Assembly: GCF_927798115.1 (NCBI RefSeq)
Contig: NZ_CAKMMG010000001.1
Coordinates: forward strand, 1,054,001-1,118,000
Source of the DNA: Paenibacillus auburnensis
GTDB taxonomy: Bacteria > Bacillota > Bacilli > Paenibacillales > Paenibacillaceae
Reading direction: 5' to 3'
Length of the DNA stretch: 64,000 bases
Every line of letters begins with the position of its first letter. The first letter of the stretch is position 1. Under the pieces are notes generated by a model. It worked only from the letters and a program-made list of their open reading frames with translations, was not told the origin of the DNA and did not search any database. Shown here in pieces: positions 1 to 6,820 of the stretch. A program made the position numbers and the translations under genes.

Positions 1-541
1 CCGTCGGGATCATGAACTCATAAATTTCTCCATCTGGAGTAATTCGTCCGATCCGATTGGCTTGGTTCTCCGAAAACCACATTGCGCCATCAGCACCTCT
101 TGTTATGAACGAGGGGAAGCAGTTTTCTTGAGGCAAGGAATACTCACTGATCTCGTGATCAATCGATATTTTACCAATTTTATTGCCCGATGTTTCCGTA
201 AACCAAATGGATTGATCCGGTCCTACTGCGATGCCGAACGGCGATGCGGAGCGTGTCGAGACTTCAAACTCAGTCAGTCGACCGTCGGGAGTTAAATAGC
301 CGATCTTGTTCGCTTTATATTGCGTAAACCATAAGCCCCCCTCCATATCGGCCACAATCGACATGACACCAGCCTCGGGCGTCGGAACCGGGTAAGAAGA
401 ATATTTTCCATGAACCGTCATACGTCCAATTCGATTTCCTCTCTGCTCTGTAAACCAACAGGCCCCGTCCGGTCCAAATGTGATCCCATATGGCCCTGAG
501 TCTAGTTCGGGAACCTTGAACTCTAGAATTTTAGCTTTCAT
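1..541 (-). CDS. vgb: Virginiamycin B lyase (streptogramin B lyase), 3' end beyond window
   Basis: Partial gene: the first 180 residues are visible and the frame is open to the window edge. Repeated blade motifs of the type WFT(E/Q)-x-x-x-N-(R/K)-IG occur about every 42 residues, which is the seven-bladed beta-propeller signature of Vgb lyases. These enzymes linearise type B streptogramins by opening the ester bond through elimination, not hydrolysis. The catalytic His/Glu residues sit in the C-terminal part, outside the window, so activity cannot be judged. Start ATG at 539-541 has an AAGGAGGG site 7-8 nt upstream. It lies 21 nt downstream of vat and is surely co-transcribed with it. Streptogramin lyase-like propellers of other function exist, but the vat neighbour makes Vgb the best call. 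Confidence 0.88.
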   Translation of the reverse strand, partial: MKAKILEFKVPELDSGPYGITFGPDGACWFTEQRGNRIGRMTVHGKYSSYPVPTPEAGVMSIVADMEGGLWFTQYKANKIGYLTPDGRLTEFEVSTRSASPFGIAVGPDQSIWFTETSGNKIGKISIDHEISEYSLPQENCFPSFITRGADGAMWFSENQANRIGRITPDGEIYEFMIPT

Positions 542-562
542 ATGCTATCCCTCCTTAGCACC

Positions 563-1207
563 TCACATCTTTGTTTTCATCTCCAAGAGTTCGCCCAGAT
601 TGCCGCTAATAATAGCCCCCATATAACTGTTAATCAGCTCCATTTTGGTATCCCACCATCGAATCTTCAGTAGTTCGTCAACCACTTCCGAAGAGTATCG
701 TTGCCGAATTTCTTTCGCTGGATTTCCACCGACGATGGTATAGGGTCGTACATCTTTTACTACGACGGCACGTGCACCAATAATTGCGCCGTCCCCAATG
801 GAGACACCTGGCATGATCGTTGCCCCTCGACCGATCCAAACGTCATTTCCAATGACGGTGTCTCCTTTGATAGATAGCTGTTCCAGCGTAGGCACATATG
901 CCTCCCAACCATTAGCGAAAATGTTGAAAGGGTAGGTCGAGCCATCCATCCGGTGATTGCCGCCTCCCATAATAAATGTCGTTTCAGCAGCAATTGAGCA
1001 AAACTTACCAATCAGTAACTTGGTGCCGATTGCTTCATAATGGTACAACACCTGCTCTTCGAACAATTCGCCATCTTTGGCATCATAATATGAATATTCC
1101 CCCGCCACTATGTTGGGTTTATTAATCGTATTTTTGATAAATTGTACATTACGGTTTCCTGGAATTGGGTACTTATCGTTCGGATTCGGCCCTAGCACAA
1201 AAATCAC
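563..1207 (-). CDS. vat: Streptogramin A O-acetyltransferase (Vat family)
   Basis: The 214-residue length and sequence match the Vat family of xenobiotic acetyltransferases, which acetylate the hydroxyl of group A streptogramins in the cytosol using acetyl-CoA. Visible landmarks: N-terminal GPNP and YPIPGN motifs, EYSYYD near residues 38-42, the catalytic-site block GNHRMDGSTYPFN with His85, and hexapeptide repeats (IGNDVWIG, IMPGVSIGDGAIIGA) that build the left-handed beta-helix, then VGGNPAKEIRQRY. Start codon is GTG or the adjacent in-frame codon behind a GGAGGG site around 1209-1215. First gene of the vat-vgb operon, preceded by an attenuator (1238-1412). Paenibacillus strains are known to carry chromosomal Vat and Vgb, so an intrinsic rather than newly acquired origin is plausible. 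Confidence 0.93.
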   Translation of the reverse strand: MIFVLGPNPNDKYPIPGNRNVQFIKNTINKPNIVAGEYSYYDAKDGELFEEQVLYHYEAIGTKLLIGKFCSIAAETTFIMGGGNHRMDGSTYPFNIFANGWEAYVPTLEQLSIKGDTVIGNDVWIGRGATIMPGVSIGDGAIIGARAVVVKDVRPYTIVGGNPAKEIRQRYSSEVVDELLKIRWWDTKMELINSYMGAIISGNLGELLEMKTKM

Positions 1208-1237
1208 CCTCCTTTTTCAATGAAAATTTTGAACATC

Positions 1238-1269
1238 AAAAAACCTCCTGGTCCTCATGGACAGGAGGT
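1238..1269 (-). terminator. Leader terminator of the vat-vgb attenuator
   Basis: On the minus strand the arms ACCTCCT/AGGAGGT (7 bp) and GTCC/GGAC (4 bp, one bulged base) close a four-base loop and are followed by six T. It ends only about 30 nt before the vat start, so it must be bypassed for vat to be expressed. This is the 3:4 hairpin of the attenuator. Confidence 0.85.
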
Positions 1270-1347
1270 CATAGCACCGAAAGAGAATGCGCGCTTATGC
1301 GAATACAAGCAACGGCAATTACTCATTCAAAGGTGCAAAAAGCCCAG

Positions 1348-1399
1348 ACCTCTCCTATCCAGAAAACCAATAAATGCCGAGGTTTTCTTAATGGATAGG
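1348..1399 (-). promoter_or_regulatory. Leader hairpin (1:2) with antiterminator strand
   Basis: Minus-strand arms CCTATCCA and GAAAACC pair with GGTTTTC and TGGATAGG (15 bp with a TTAA bulge). The 3' arm continues as GGATAGGAGAGGT (1348-1360), which imitates the terminator 3' arm and can pair with its 5' arm ACCTCCTGTCC. Opening this hairpin would therefore free an antiterminator. The 5' arm starts one base after the stop codon of the three-codon leader ORF, so a ribosome stalled there would cover it. Confidence 0.75.
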
Positions 1400-1400
1400 A

Positions 1401-1412
1401 TTAATAGATCAT
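1401..1412 (-). CDS. Three-codon leader ORF (Met-Ile-Tyr) of the vat attenuator
   Basis: ATG-ATC-TAT-TAA on the minus strand, preceded by AAAGGGTGA (about 1421-1429), a near-complete anti-SD match, at 7-8 nt spacing. It lies between the predicted transcription start (about 1440) and the attenuator hairpins. Three-codon leader ORFs are known in front of Listeria antibiotic resistance genes controlled by drug-induced ribosome stalling; transfer of that model to this gene is inference. Confidence 0.6.
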   Translation of the reverse strand: MIY

Positions 1413-1446
1413 GGACTAGATCACCCTTTCGGTTTTAATTACCAAA

Positions 1447-1476
1447 AGCATACCATAAAATCATATATTTTAACAA
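1447..1476 (-). promoter_or_regulatory. Predicted sigma-A promoter of vat-vgb
   Basis: On the minus strand TTGTTA (1471-1476), an 18-nt spacer and TATGCT (1447-1452) form a moderate promoter. Initiation near 1440 would give a leader of about 230 nt containing the leader ORF and both hairpins. The rest of the gap up to 1735 is AT-rich; I see no convincing gene in it. Confidence 0.5.
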
Positions 1477-1735
1477 ATCCATTGGCTGTACAATACTCTT
1501 ATTGAATGTACTAGCCCGTTAGAGTGAATAAGCTCGATAAGCCCCGTACTTTCATACGGTGTGAAAAGAGCATCCATTATATGGACCGAACGCAACTTAA
1601 TGGGGTCATTATTTTTTCTAAGCGTAAAGTTCATATCCCTATTAGGTAACATAATATTGTTTATGTTGCTCTATTGGTTTCTTCCAAATAATGTTATACT
1701 CTCTGTTTAGAGTATAGTGTTAATTTTCCTATATA

Positions 1736-2692
1736 TTATTGATACATTCGCTGGTATTCCCCTATCCGCTCTTTTATATAAACTCTCACAGTCTGAGGTT
1801 CCAAAACCTCCGCATCAGCAGGCAGTGTAAACACCATCCCGCAGGCTTGTTCAAAACTGTACATGTTCACTGTTACAATCTGTGAGTTCCCGTCTTTCAC
1901 AGTCTGAATGACATCGAATTTTGCTCCAGGTATCTGCTTTCCTTTATCCACTCTGACTGTGACCGGGTAATATTCCGCTGCTCTTCTAGATTGTTTAAAA
2001 GCTTCCTCTCCGCTCTTCCAATACATTTCCAGAGAGAAATCTTCAGGCAGCTCATATTTCTCTTCGAGCAGATGTACAGCGCTGATCCGCTCACATTTAA
2101 ATGTCCGCAGCCCCTCCGCCCTCTCGCATAAGGCCACCAGATACCATTCCCCCTGTTTCACAACCAAGCCGTATGGCTGCAAAATACGCGTAGAGAGATC
2201 CCCGCTCACTTTACGATATTCCACTCTGACTTTGTGCCCTGTCCAAAGCGCAGTACGCAGCGTCTCCAGACCAGGCAGCGCAGTATGTCCGCTCCACCAT
2301 GGTGTATCATCGAAATAAAAAACATTTTTGGCCTTGCGAATATCCGCCTGATAAGGAGCGGGCAGTGTTTTTTCCAGTTTCAGCAGGGCATTGTTCAGCT
2401 GGATGCGGGACTCACTCTGACTGCCTGTATGAAATCCCATGCCTGTTAAATAAAGATGAATGACTTCGTCGCCATTCAGCTGCCGTAGATTGACCGTATA
2501 ACCCTCCATCAGGGAAATCCCGCCGTTCGGTCCGGTTGAAGTAACCATGGGAATCCCCGCTTCGGCCAGCACATCAATGTCTCTATAAATAGAGCGGACG
2601 GAGGTTTCGAGAGCAGCAGCCAGCTCGCCTGCCTTCATCTTCCCCCTGGATTCGATCAGCAATATTATCGCAATCAAACGGTGTACACGCAC
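1736..2692 (-). CDS. WYL-domain helix-turn-helix transcriptional regulator (YafY type)
   Basis: 318 residues. Residues 1-60 form a DeoR-like winged helix-turn-helix (RLIAIILLIE, then ETSVRSIYRDIDVLAEAGIP). A WYL domain follows, with the eponymous WYL at residues 183-185, and a WCX-type C-terminus. Such regulators bind DNA as homo-oligomers and are thought to sense ligands through the WYL fold. Start is GTG at 2690-2692 behind a G-rich site (GGGGGG). It is divergent from the Gfo/Idh/MocA oxidoreductase at 2804 with about 110 bp between them, so control of itself and of that gene is a reasonable inference. Ligand unknown. Confidence 0.88.
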   Translation of the reverse strand: MRVHRLIAIILLIESRGKMKAGELAAALETSVRSIYRDIDVLAEAGIPMVTSTGPNGGISLMEGYTVNLRQLNGDEVIHLYLTGMGFHTGSQSESRIQLNNALLKLEKTLPAPYQADIRKAKNVFYFDDTPWWSGHTALPGLETLRTALWTGHKVRVEYRKVSGDLSTRILQPYGLVVKQGEWYLVALCERAEGLRTFKCERISAVHLLEEKYELPEDFSLEMYWKSGEEAFKQSRRAAEYYPVTVRVDKGKQIPGAKFDVIQTVKDGNSQIVTVNMYSFEQACGMVFTLPADAEVLEPQTVRVYIKERIGEYQRMYQ

Positions 2693-2803
2693 AGTGCACC
2701 CCCCTCAAAAAATTTCCTGTCAGTCCGCCCACTATTCTTGCCACTCTGCTGTCAACAATAGAAGTATATTATGGAATGTATCAGAGAGAAGGAGCTGTTG
2801 TAA

Positions 2804-3751
2804 ATGAACATTGGCATATTAGGCACGGGATTTGGTGCATACCACGCCTCCATACTCAAGAAATTTCCGGAAATCGGCCGGGTGATCGTCTTCGGACGGA
2901 ATGAATCCAAGCTGCACAAGCTACAGCAAGAACTGGGTGTTGAGATCACTACCTCCTTAGATGAAGTCATCTGTGATCCCGGCCTTGATATTATTGATAT
3001 TTGTCTGCCCTCAGCCCTGCATAAACAATACACTTTGGACGCGCTTCAGGCGGGTAAACATGTATTTTGTGAAACTCCGGTCTGCTTGTCTGCTGAAGAT
3101 GCCGCTGCAATGAAACATGCTGAAGAACAATCCGGAAAGAGCGTCCTCGTCAACCAGTTCATCAAATTTGATCCGGCTTATCAGTATTTGTATGAGTCGG
3201 CGGTGCAGAAGAAATACGGCAGGCTTCTTAAAGTACGTTTACTCCGGGAAACCGCTCCCTTATGGGGAGATTTGGGACTGGGCACTATTACTACAAATTT
3301 GATGATTCATGATCTTGATTTCGTAAGCTGGCTGTTAGGCGGGACCGCTCCATCCTGGGTATGGGGGAGTCAAGGCGGACAAGAAGGACAAGCACTGGTA
3401 GAGGCTATTTTCAACAACCCCAATGTTTCAGCAGAAGTCATTGCTTCGTCGTTAATGCCGGCAGCCTATCCTTTTACGGTGGGCTATGAAGCTTATTTTG
3501 AACGGGCTAAACTGGAGTTTCATGAAAAAGATGATATGCAGGGCGGTGTGGATATTGCACTTTACGAATACAGTGAAACAGGCAGTCAAGAAATTGTCTT
3601 GGACAAAGTGAATCCATATGAGAAAAGTCTGCAGCATGCGCTACAGTGTTTCCAAGACGGTTCGGAGTCCTTTCTGTCACTGGAACAGGCGCTGATCTCT
3701 CTACATACTGCACTGGAGCTGAAAAGTCGCCTGGCTGTTCCTGCAAGTTAA
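2804..3751 (+). CDS. Gfo/Idh/MocA family NAD(P)-dependent oxidoreductase
   Basis: 315 residues. The N-terminal Rossmann fold begins with GILGTGFGAYH (residues 4-14). The usual EKP cofactor/catalytic motif reads ETP here (Glu90-Thr91-Pro92), so the family's common lysine is replaced. The second conserved motif, MIHDLDFVSWL, is intact. Family members oxidise sugars, inositols or similar hydroxyl compounds; the substrate cannot be read from the sequence, and the Lys-to-Thr change warns against assuming a standard dehydrogenase. Start ATG has a GAAGGAG site about 10 nt upstream. Divergent from the WYL regulator, single-gene unit closed by the terminator at 3832. Confidence 0.85.
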   Translation: MNIGILGTGFGAYHASILKKFPEIGRVIVFGRNESKLHKLQQELGVEITTSLDEVICDPGLDIIDICLPSALHKQYTLDALQAGKHVFCETPVCLSAEDAAAMKHAEEQSGKSVLVNQFIKFDPAYQYLYESAVQKKYGRLLKVRLLRETAPLWGDLGLGTITTNLMIHDLDFVSWLLGGTAPSWVWGSQGGQEGQALVEAIFNNPNVSAEVIASSLMPAAYPFTVGYEAYFERAKLEFHEKDDMQGGVDIALYEYSETGSQEIVLDKVNPYEKSLQHALQCFQDGSESFLSLEQALISLHTALELKSRLAVPAS

Positions 3752-3831
3752 GCAGCTTGCTGTTGCGGATTGGCTAGACACTACGAATTTTTACGTATTC
3801 GTCTGCGGTATGTAACAGTAAGCTTAATTCA

Positions 3832-3856
3832 GGGGGGATCTGGCCCCCCCTTTTTT
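3832..3856 (+). terminator. Rho-independent terminator after the oxidoreductase gene
   Basis: GGGGGG-ATCTGG-CCCCCC followed by a run of T. It closes the transcript of the gene ending at 3751. The rest of the 3752-4173 gap is AT-rich and contains the dyad at 4048 and a TATAAT at 4138-4143. Confidence 0.85.
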
Positions 3857-4047
3857 CTGTATTTTACGGAATTAAGGTGAGTTAAAAGGTGAGAGTAAAT
3901 GTGAAGTATTGGAGGTGAGTGGATTTTTTGGGTTTATTATTGTGAATTTTTCATATGATGTAATTGCATAAATAAAGAGTATATTTTGCCAGATTTTCTT
4001 AAGGTTTTTGATCGAATGACAGATTATCGTAATAGAACGGAAATTAG

Positions 4048-4073
4048 GTTTACATATATAATATTATGTTAAC
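4048..4073. repeat. 26-bp dyad, copy 1 (GTTTACAT-N10-ATGTTAAC)
   Basis: Half-sites GTTTACAT and ATGTTAAC separated by ten AT-only bases. An identical pair of half-sites with the same 10-nt gap recurs at 4662-4687. This copy lies about 100 bp upstream of the unknown gene at 4174. Confidence 0.8.
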
Positions 4074-4173
4074 TATTAATGTTTATGAAATCCTGTCCAT
4101 CCTCCCCATCTCCTATATCCTGGCGTTCCTTTTTTGGTATAATCAGGTAAATAAGCTTAGGAGGGGATTTTCA

Positions 4174-4569
4174 ATGAAAGATGACCCTGCCAATCCGCAA
4201 GAACATAATCCGTATAATGAAGCTATGCGCCCGGCAACGGGCAATTCCTACTGCTATAAGCAAATACCTTCACGTATTGTGCCTGATAACATTGACTGGT
4301 ATATGGAACCAATGACATTCGAGACGCAGCATGAAGCCTTTGAATGGATCTCCAGCGGTCCTTATAATGAAATCGGCTATCTTTATACCGGATATCAGAC
4401 AACGGATGAAAAGCTGGCTAACATCCTGCTATTTGAGCTTGTCAGAAGCAATACACTCCACGGTCCGCGTTTTCGGGTCCAGGCTGACTACGAATTCCTG
4501 AGTACAGGACTGCTCTATAAAATATGGGTTACCCCGCTTGCTGAGCCTGATGCTGAAGACAAAGCTTGA
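4174..4569 (+). CDS. Hypothetical protein, 131 aa, flanked by dyad repeats
   Basis: Not recognised. The start at 4174 is chosen for the strong TTAGGAGGGG site nine nt upstream; the frame is open further back to 4066, but that stretch contains a TATAAT promoter element (4138-4143) and is probably not translated. The product is soluble, acidic and rich in aromatic residues (for example YLYTGYQTTDEKLANILLFE), with no signal peptide or membrane segment. It stands alone between two copies of a 26-bp dyad, which suggests either dedicated regulation or a small transferred cassette. Confidence 0.7.
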   Translation: MKDDPANPQEHNPYNEAMRPATGNSYCYKQIPSRIVPDNIDWYMEPMTFETQHEAFEWISSGPYNEIGYLYTGYQTTDEKLANILLFELVRSNTLHGPRFRVQADYEFLSTGLLYKIWVTPLAEPDAEDKA

Positions 4570-4654
4570 GTAATTTATGTTTGAAACCAGCTATTCGCCG
4601 AGCTTTAAGCTCGATTCGCGCTGGATTGCCACTTGCAATCTTTGGCTATATCTT

Positions 4655-4694
4655 AATATAAGTTTACATAATATATAATATGTTAACTTATATT
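4655..4694. repeat. 26-bp dyad, copy 2, inside a 15-bp inverted repeat
   Basis: Arms AATATAAGTTTACAT (4655-4669) and ATGTTAACTTATATT (4680-4694) are complementary except for one position and enclose a 10-nt AT spacer. The central 26 bp (4662-4687) carry the same half-sites as copy 1. No T-run follows, so this is not a standard terminator. Confidence 0.8.
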
Positions 4695-4740
4695 TTATGT
4701 TGTGCTATTTTATCTTTAAAGATAAGTTTGAACAGCGTAA

Positions 4741-4990
4741 CTGCAGCATAAAAAAATTCCCTAAGTAGCTGCTGGTAACAAGCCACCATAAGCAGGGCAT
4801 ACAGGGAGTGATACATCTCCGCTAAAGGTTAAAATCCGGCGGCCATTTAGCCAATGTATAGCTTCCCACTCTGCCCTGACGTACCCTAATAACCCCAGGA
4901 ACGGTAACCCTTCTCAGCAATTTCAACCTTTGAGTACCGCTTGGAGGCCGACACCAGCACGATCCATGCGTTATATAAACGGCTGAACCG
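4741..4990. other. Intergenic stretch with a long imperfect hairpin; possible structured RNA
   Basis: No ORF is supported between 4570 and 5007. AGGGCA (4794-4799) pairs with TGCCCT (4872-4877), GGGA (4804-4807) with TCCC (4864-4867), ATACAT (4811-4816) with ATGTAT (4854-4859), and GCTAAA (4821-4826) with TTTAGC (4846-4851), giving a rod of about 84 nt. A small side hairpin TGGT...ACCA precedes it. I could not match it to 6S, tmRNA, RNase P or a known riboswitch; either strand could be transcribed. Confidence 0.35.
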
Positions 4991-5007
4991 ATTAGCCGGC
5001 GTACCCG

Positions 5008-5517
5008 CTATTTTTTGAGCTTAGGGGCGCTTTCCGTACTGAAATATTGGCTTGGATTCCCCTGTTTCGGATTGAAGCGTTCCTTAAATTCCCCATTCGT
5101 ATACGCTCCAATAACCCGATGCCAGAAATTGCGGGCTGGTGTATTGGCGCGGATCTGCGACACCTTCCAGTCACCGGGAAACATATCGAATAGTCGGTGT
5201 GCGGCCCAGGTACCCACACCGCTGCGGCGGTATTTTTGCAGCACGAAAAATTCAGTCATATAAAACTGCCCTTCAGGATTACGCAGCAGACGGTCCACCA
5301 GTGCGAATCCGGCGATATTGCCGTCCGCGGTAAACAGATAAGCGAATTTATTGTTACCGCTGTTCCAGTAAGCTTCTAGACCCGGATATGACGGAAAATT
5401 GCCGTCACGGTCTACCTCAAGCTCCAGATACCGGGTGAAATCATATAGATAAAACTGCATAAGTCTGCTGATTATCTGTCTATTCTCCTTGGGAACCAAT
5501 TCGATTCCAAGTTCCAT
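5008..5517 (-). CDS. GNAT family N-acetyltransferase
   Basis: 169 residues with the GNAT fold: the acetyl-CoA pyrophosphate-binding loop is visible as YRRSGVGTWAA, preceded by the beta-4 strand MTEFFVLQ and followed by RANTPARNFWHRVIGAY. Substrate unknown. Start ATG at 5515-5517 is preferred over the GTG three codons upstream because that GTG is itself part of the GAGGTG ribosome binding site. Single gene; its 3' end faces the unknown RNA-like region at 4741-4990. Confidence 0.85.
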   Translation of the reverse strand: MELGIELVPKENRQIISRLMQFYLYDFTRYLELEVDRDGNFPSYPGLEAYWNSGNNKFAYLFTADGNIAGFALVDRLLRNPEGQFYMTEFFVLQKYRRSGVGTWAAHRLFDMFPGDWKVSQIRANTPARNFWHRVIGAYTNGEFKERFNPKQGNPSQYFSTESAPKLKK

Positions 5518-5677
5518 TAGGTTCACCTCAACGATTCACATTTTACTTCACATCATATAACTTTGTCCCCTCGGGAGCAAGGTCAGTGCGTACACCACCA
5601 TTCCCGGCCAGCTGCGAAACATGATAAGATAGACAGACACCCGTATTCACTCAACCTTACAGCATACTAAGAAAAAG

Positions 5678-6769
5678 GTGATTGTCATCAGCATTCAAAA
5701 GAACAGCGACCGTAAAAACCTTGATCAAAGGCTGCATCTTATGCCCTGGTTTGTTCAGCAATTCATAGACTATAAACGACCTGATCTGTCACCCTCTACC
5801 CTTTTGGAATACATCCGTGATTATGAATCGTTTTTCGGCTGGTTAAGGGCTGAGGGTCTGTCTGCTGCGGACAGCATTGCTAATATCACCCTGCTCGATC
5901 TGGAAACGCTGCATATGGATAGTATCACAGGCTACCGCCTGCATTTGACAACACGTGCCGAAGGGACTAACACCCGGGTAACAGTCTCTCGTAAGCTCTC
6001 TGCCCTGCGCTCCCTGTTCCATTATCTCAGCCAGATTGCCGAAGATGAGAATTTCTACCCTCTGCTGAAGCGTAATATTATGGCCAAAGTAGAGATCAAG
6101 CGGATTCATAAGCCCAAGGATACCGCCGCCAAGCTGAAAGGAAAAATCCTGGAGGATGAGGAGCTGCTGGAGTTCGTAGGCTATATCTATGAAGGCTATG
6201 GACGGGATGTAGAAGCCAATAAGCAGGCTTATTATTCCTTTCAGCTGAACCGTGAACGGGATGCCTGTATCGCCAGTCTGATTCTGAACTCCGGGCTTCG
6301 TGTATCTGAAGTAGTCAATTTGAACGTCGATGATCTGGATATTAACAATAAGCTGCTCTATGTATACCGCAAAGGGAATAACGATGAAACCTTCAAAACA
6401 CCGGTTTATTTCCGTGAGCAGGCCAAAGATGATCTTGCGCTCTATTTAAGTCTGCGCCAGACGCGCTACAAAACGCCAAAACGGGAAAAGGCCCTGTTCA
6501 TTGCTCTGCCAAACGGCAGCCAGGAAGGTAAACGCATGACTAAACGGGCCATCCAGGAGATGATCATCAAATATGCCAAACGGTTCGGCAAACCTTATCT
6601 AACGGTTCATAAGCTGCGCCACTCTTTCGCTACAGACTATTATCTGCAAAATGATATCTACAAAACCAAAGAGCAGCTTGGACATGCCTCCACAGAAACA
6701 ACTGAGGTCTATGCCCATCTTACAGACAAAACGATGTCTGAAGCGATTGAGCGGCGTGTGGAAAGCTGA
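5678..6769 (+). CDS. Tyrosine site-specific recombinase, XerS-like
   Basis: 363 residues. N-terminal core-binding domain (about 20-150, starting with the LMPWFVQQFI motif typical of XerS) and C-terminal catalytic domain with all expected residues: Arg208 (SGLRVSE), Lys232, His311-x-x-Arg314 (HKLRHS), His336 (QLGHAST) and nucleophile Tyr345. XerS acts alone at dif sites to resolve chromosome dimers in streptococci; a chromosomal housekeeping role is likely, but a mobile-element integrase cannot be excluded. The start is uncertain: the annotated GTG at 5678 lies inside the AAAAAGGTG site, and an in-frame ATC at 5687 has better spacing. No phage or transposon genes adjoin it. Confidence 0.85.
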   Translation: MIVISIQKNSDRKNLDQRLHLMPWFVQQFIDYKRPDLSPSTLLEYIRDYESFFGWLRAEGLSAADSIANITLLDLETLHMDSITGYRLHLTTRAEGTNTRVTVSRKLSALRSLFHYLSQIAEDENFYPLLKRNIMAKVEIKRIHKPKDTAAKLKGKILEDEELLEFVGYIYEGYGRDVEANKQAYYSFQLNRERDACIASLILNSGLRVSEVVNLNVDDLDINNKLLYVYRKGNNDETFKTPVYFREQAKDDLALYLSLRQTRYKTPKREKALFIALPNGSQEGKRMTKRAIQEMIIKYAKRFGKPYLTVHKLRHSFATDYYLQNDIYKTKEQLGHASTETTEVYAHLTDKTMSEAIERRVES

Positions 6770-6820
6770 TTATCTTATGTATTACAATATCTAAATACTT
6801 AGTTATGGAGGGAATTTCTC

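Noticed and set aside
1470..1652. 60-aa minus-strand frame upstream of vat
   Set aside because: No ribosome binding site, no familiar motifs, and its 3' end overlaps the predicted vat promoter.
4662..4687. BirA-type operator
   Set aside because: Half-sites are in the opposite order and spacing from the biotin operator.
4741..4990. 6S RNA, tmRNA or RNase P RNA
   Set aside because: None of their conserved sequence blocks could be found; only generic pairing is seen.
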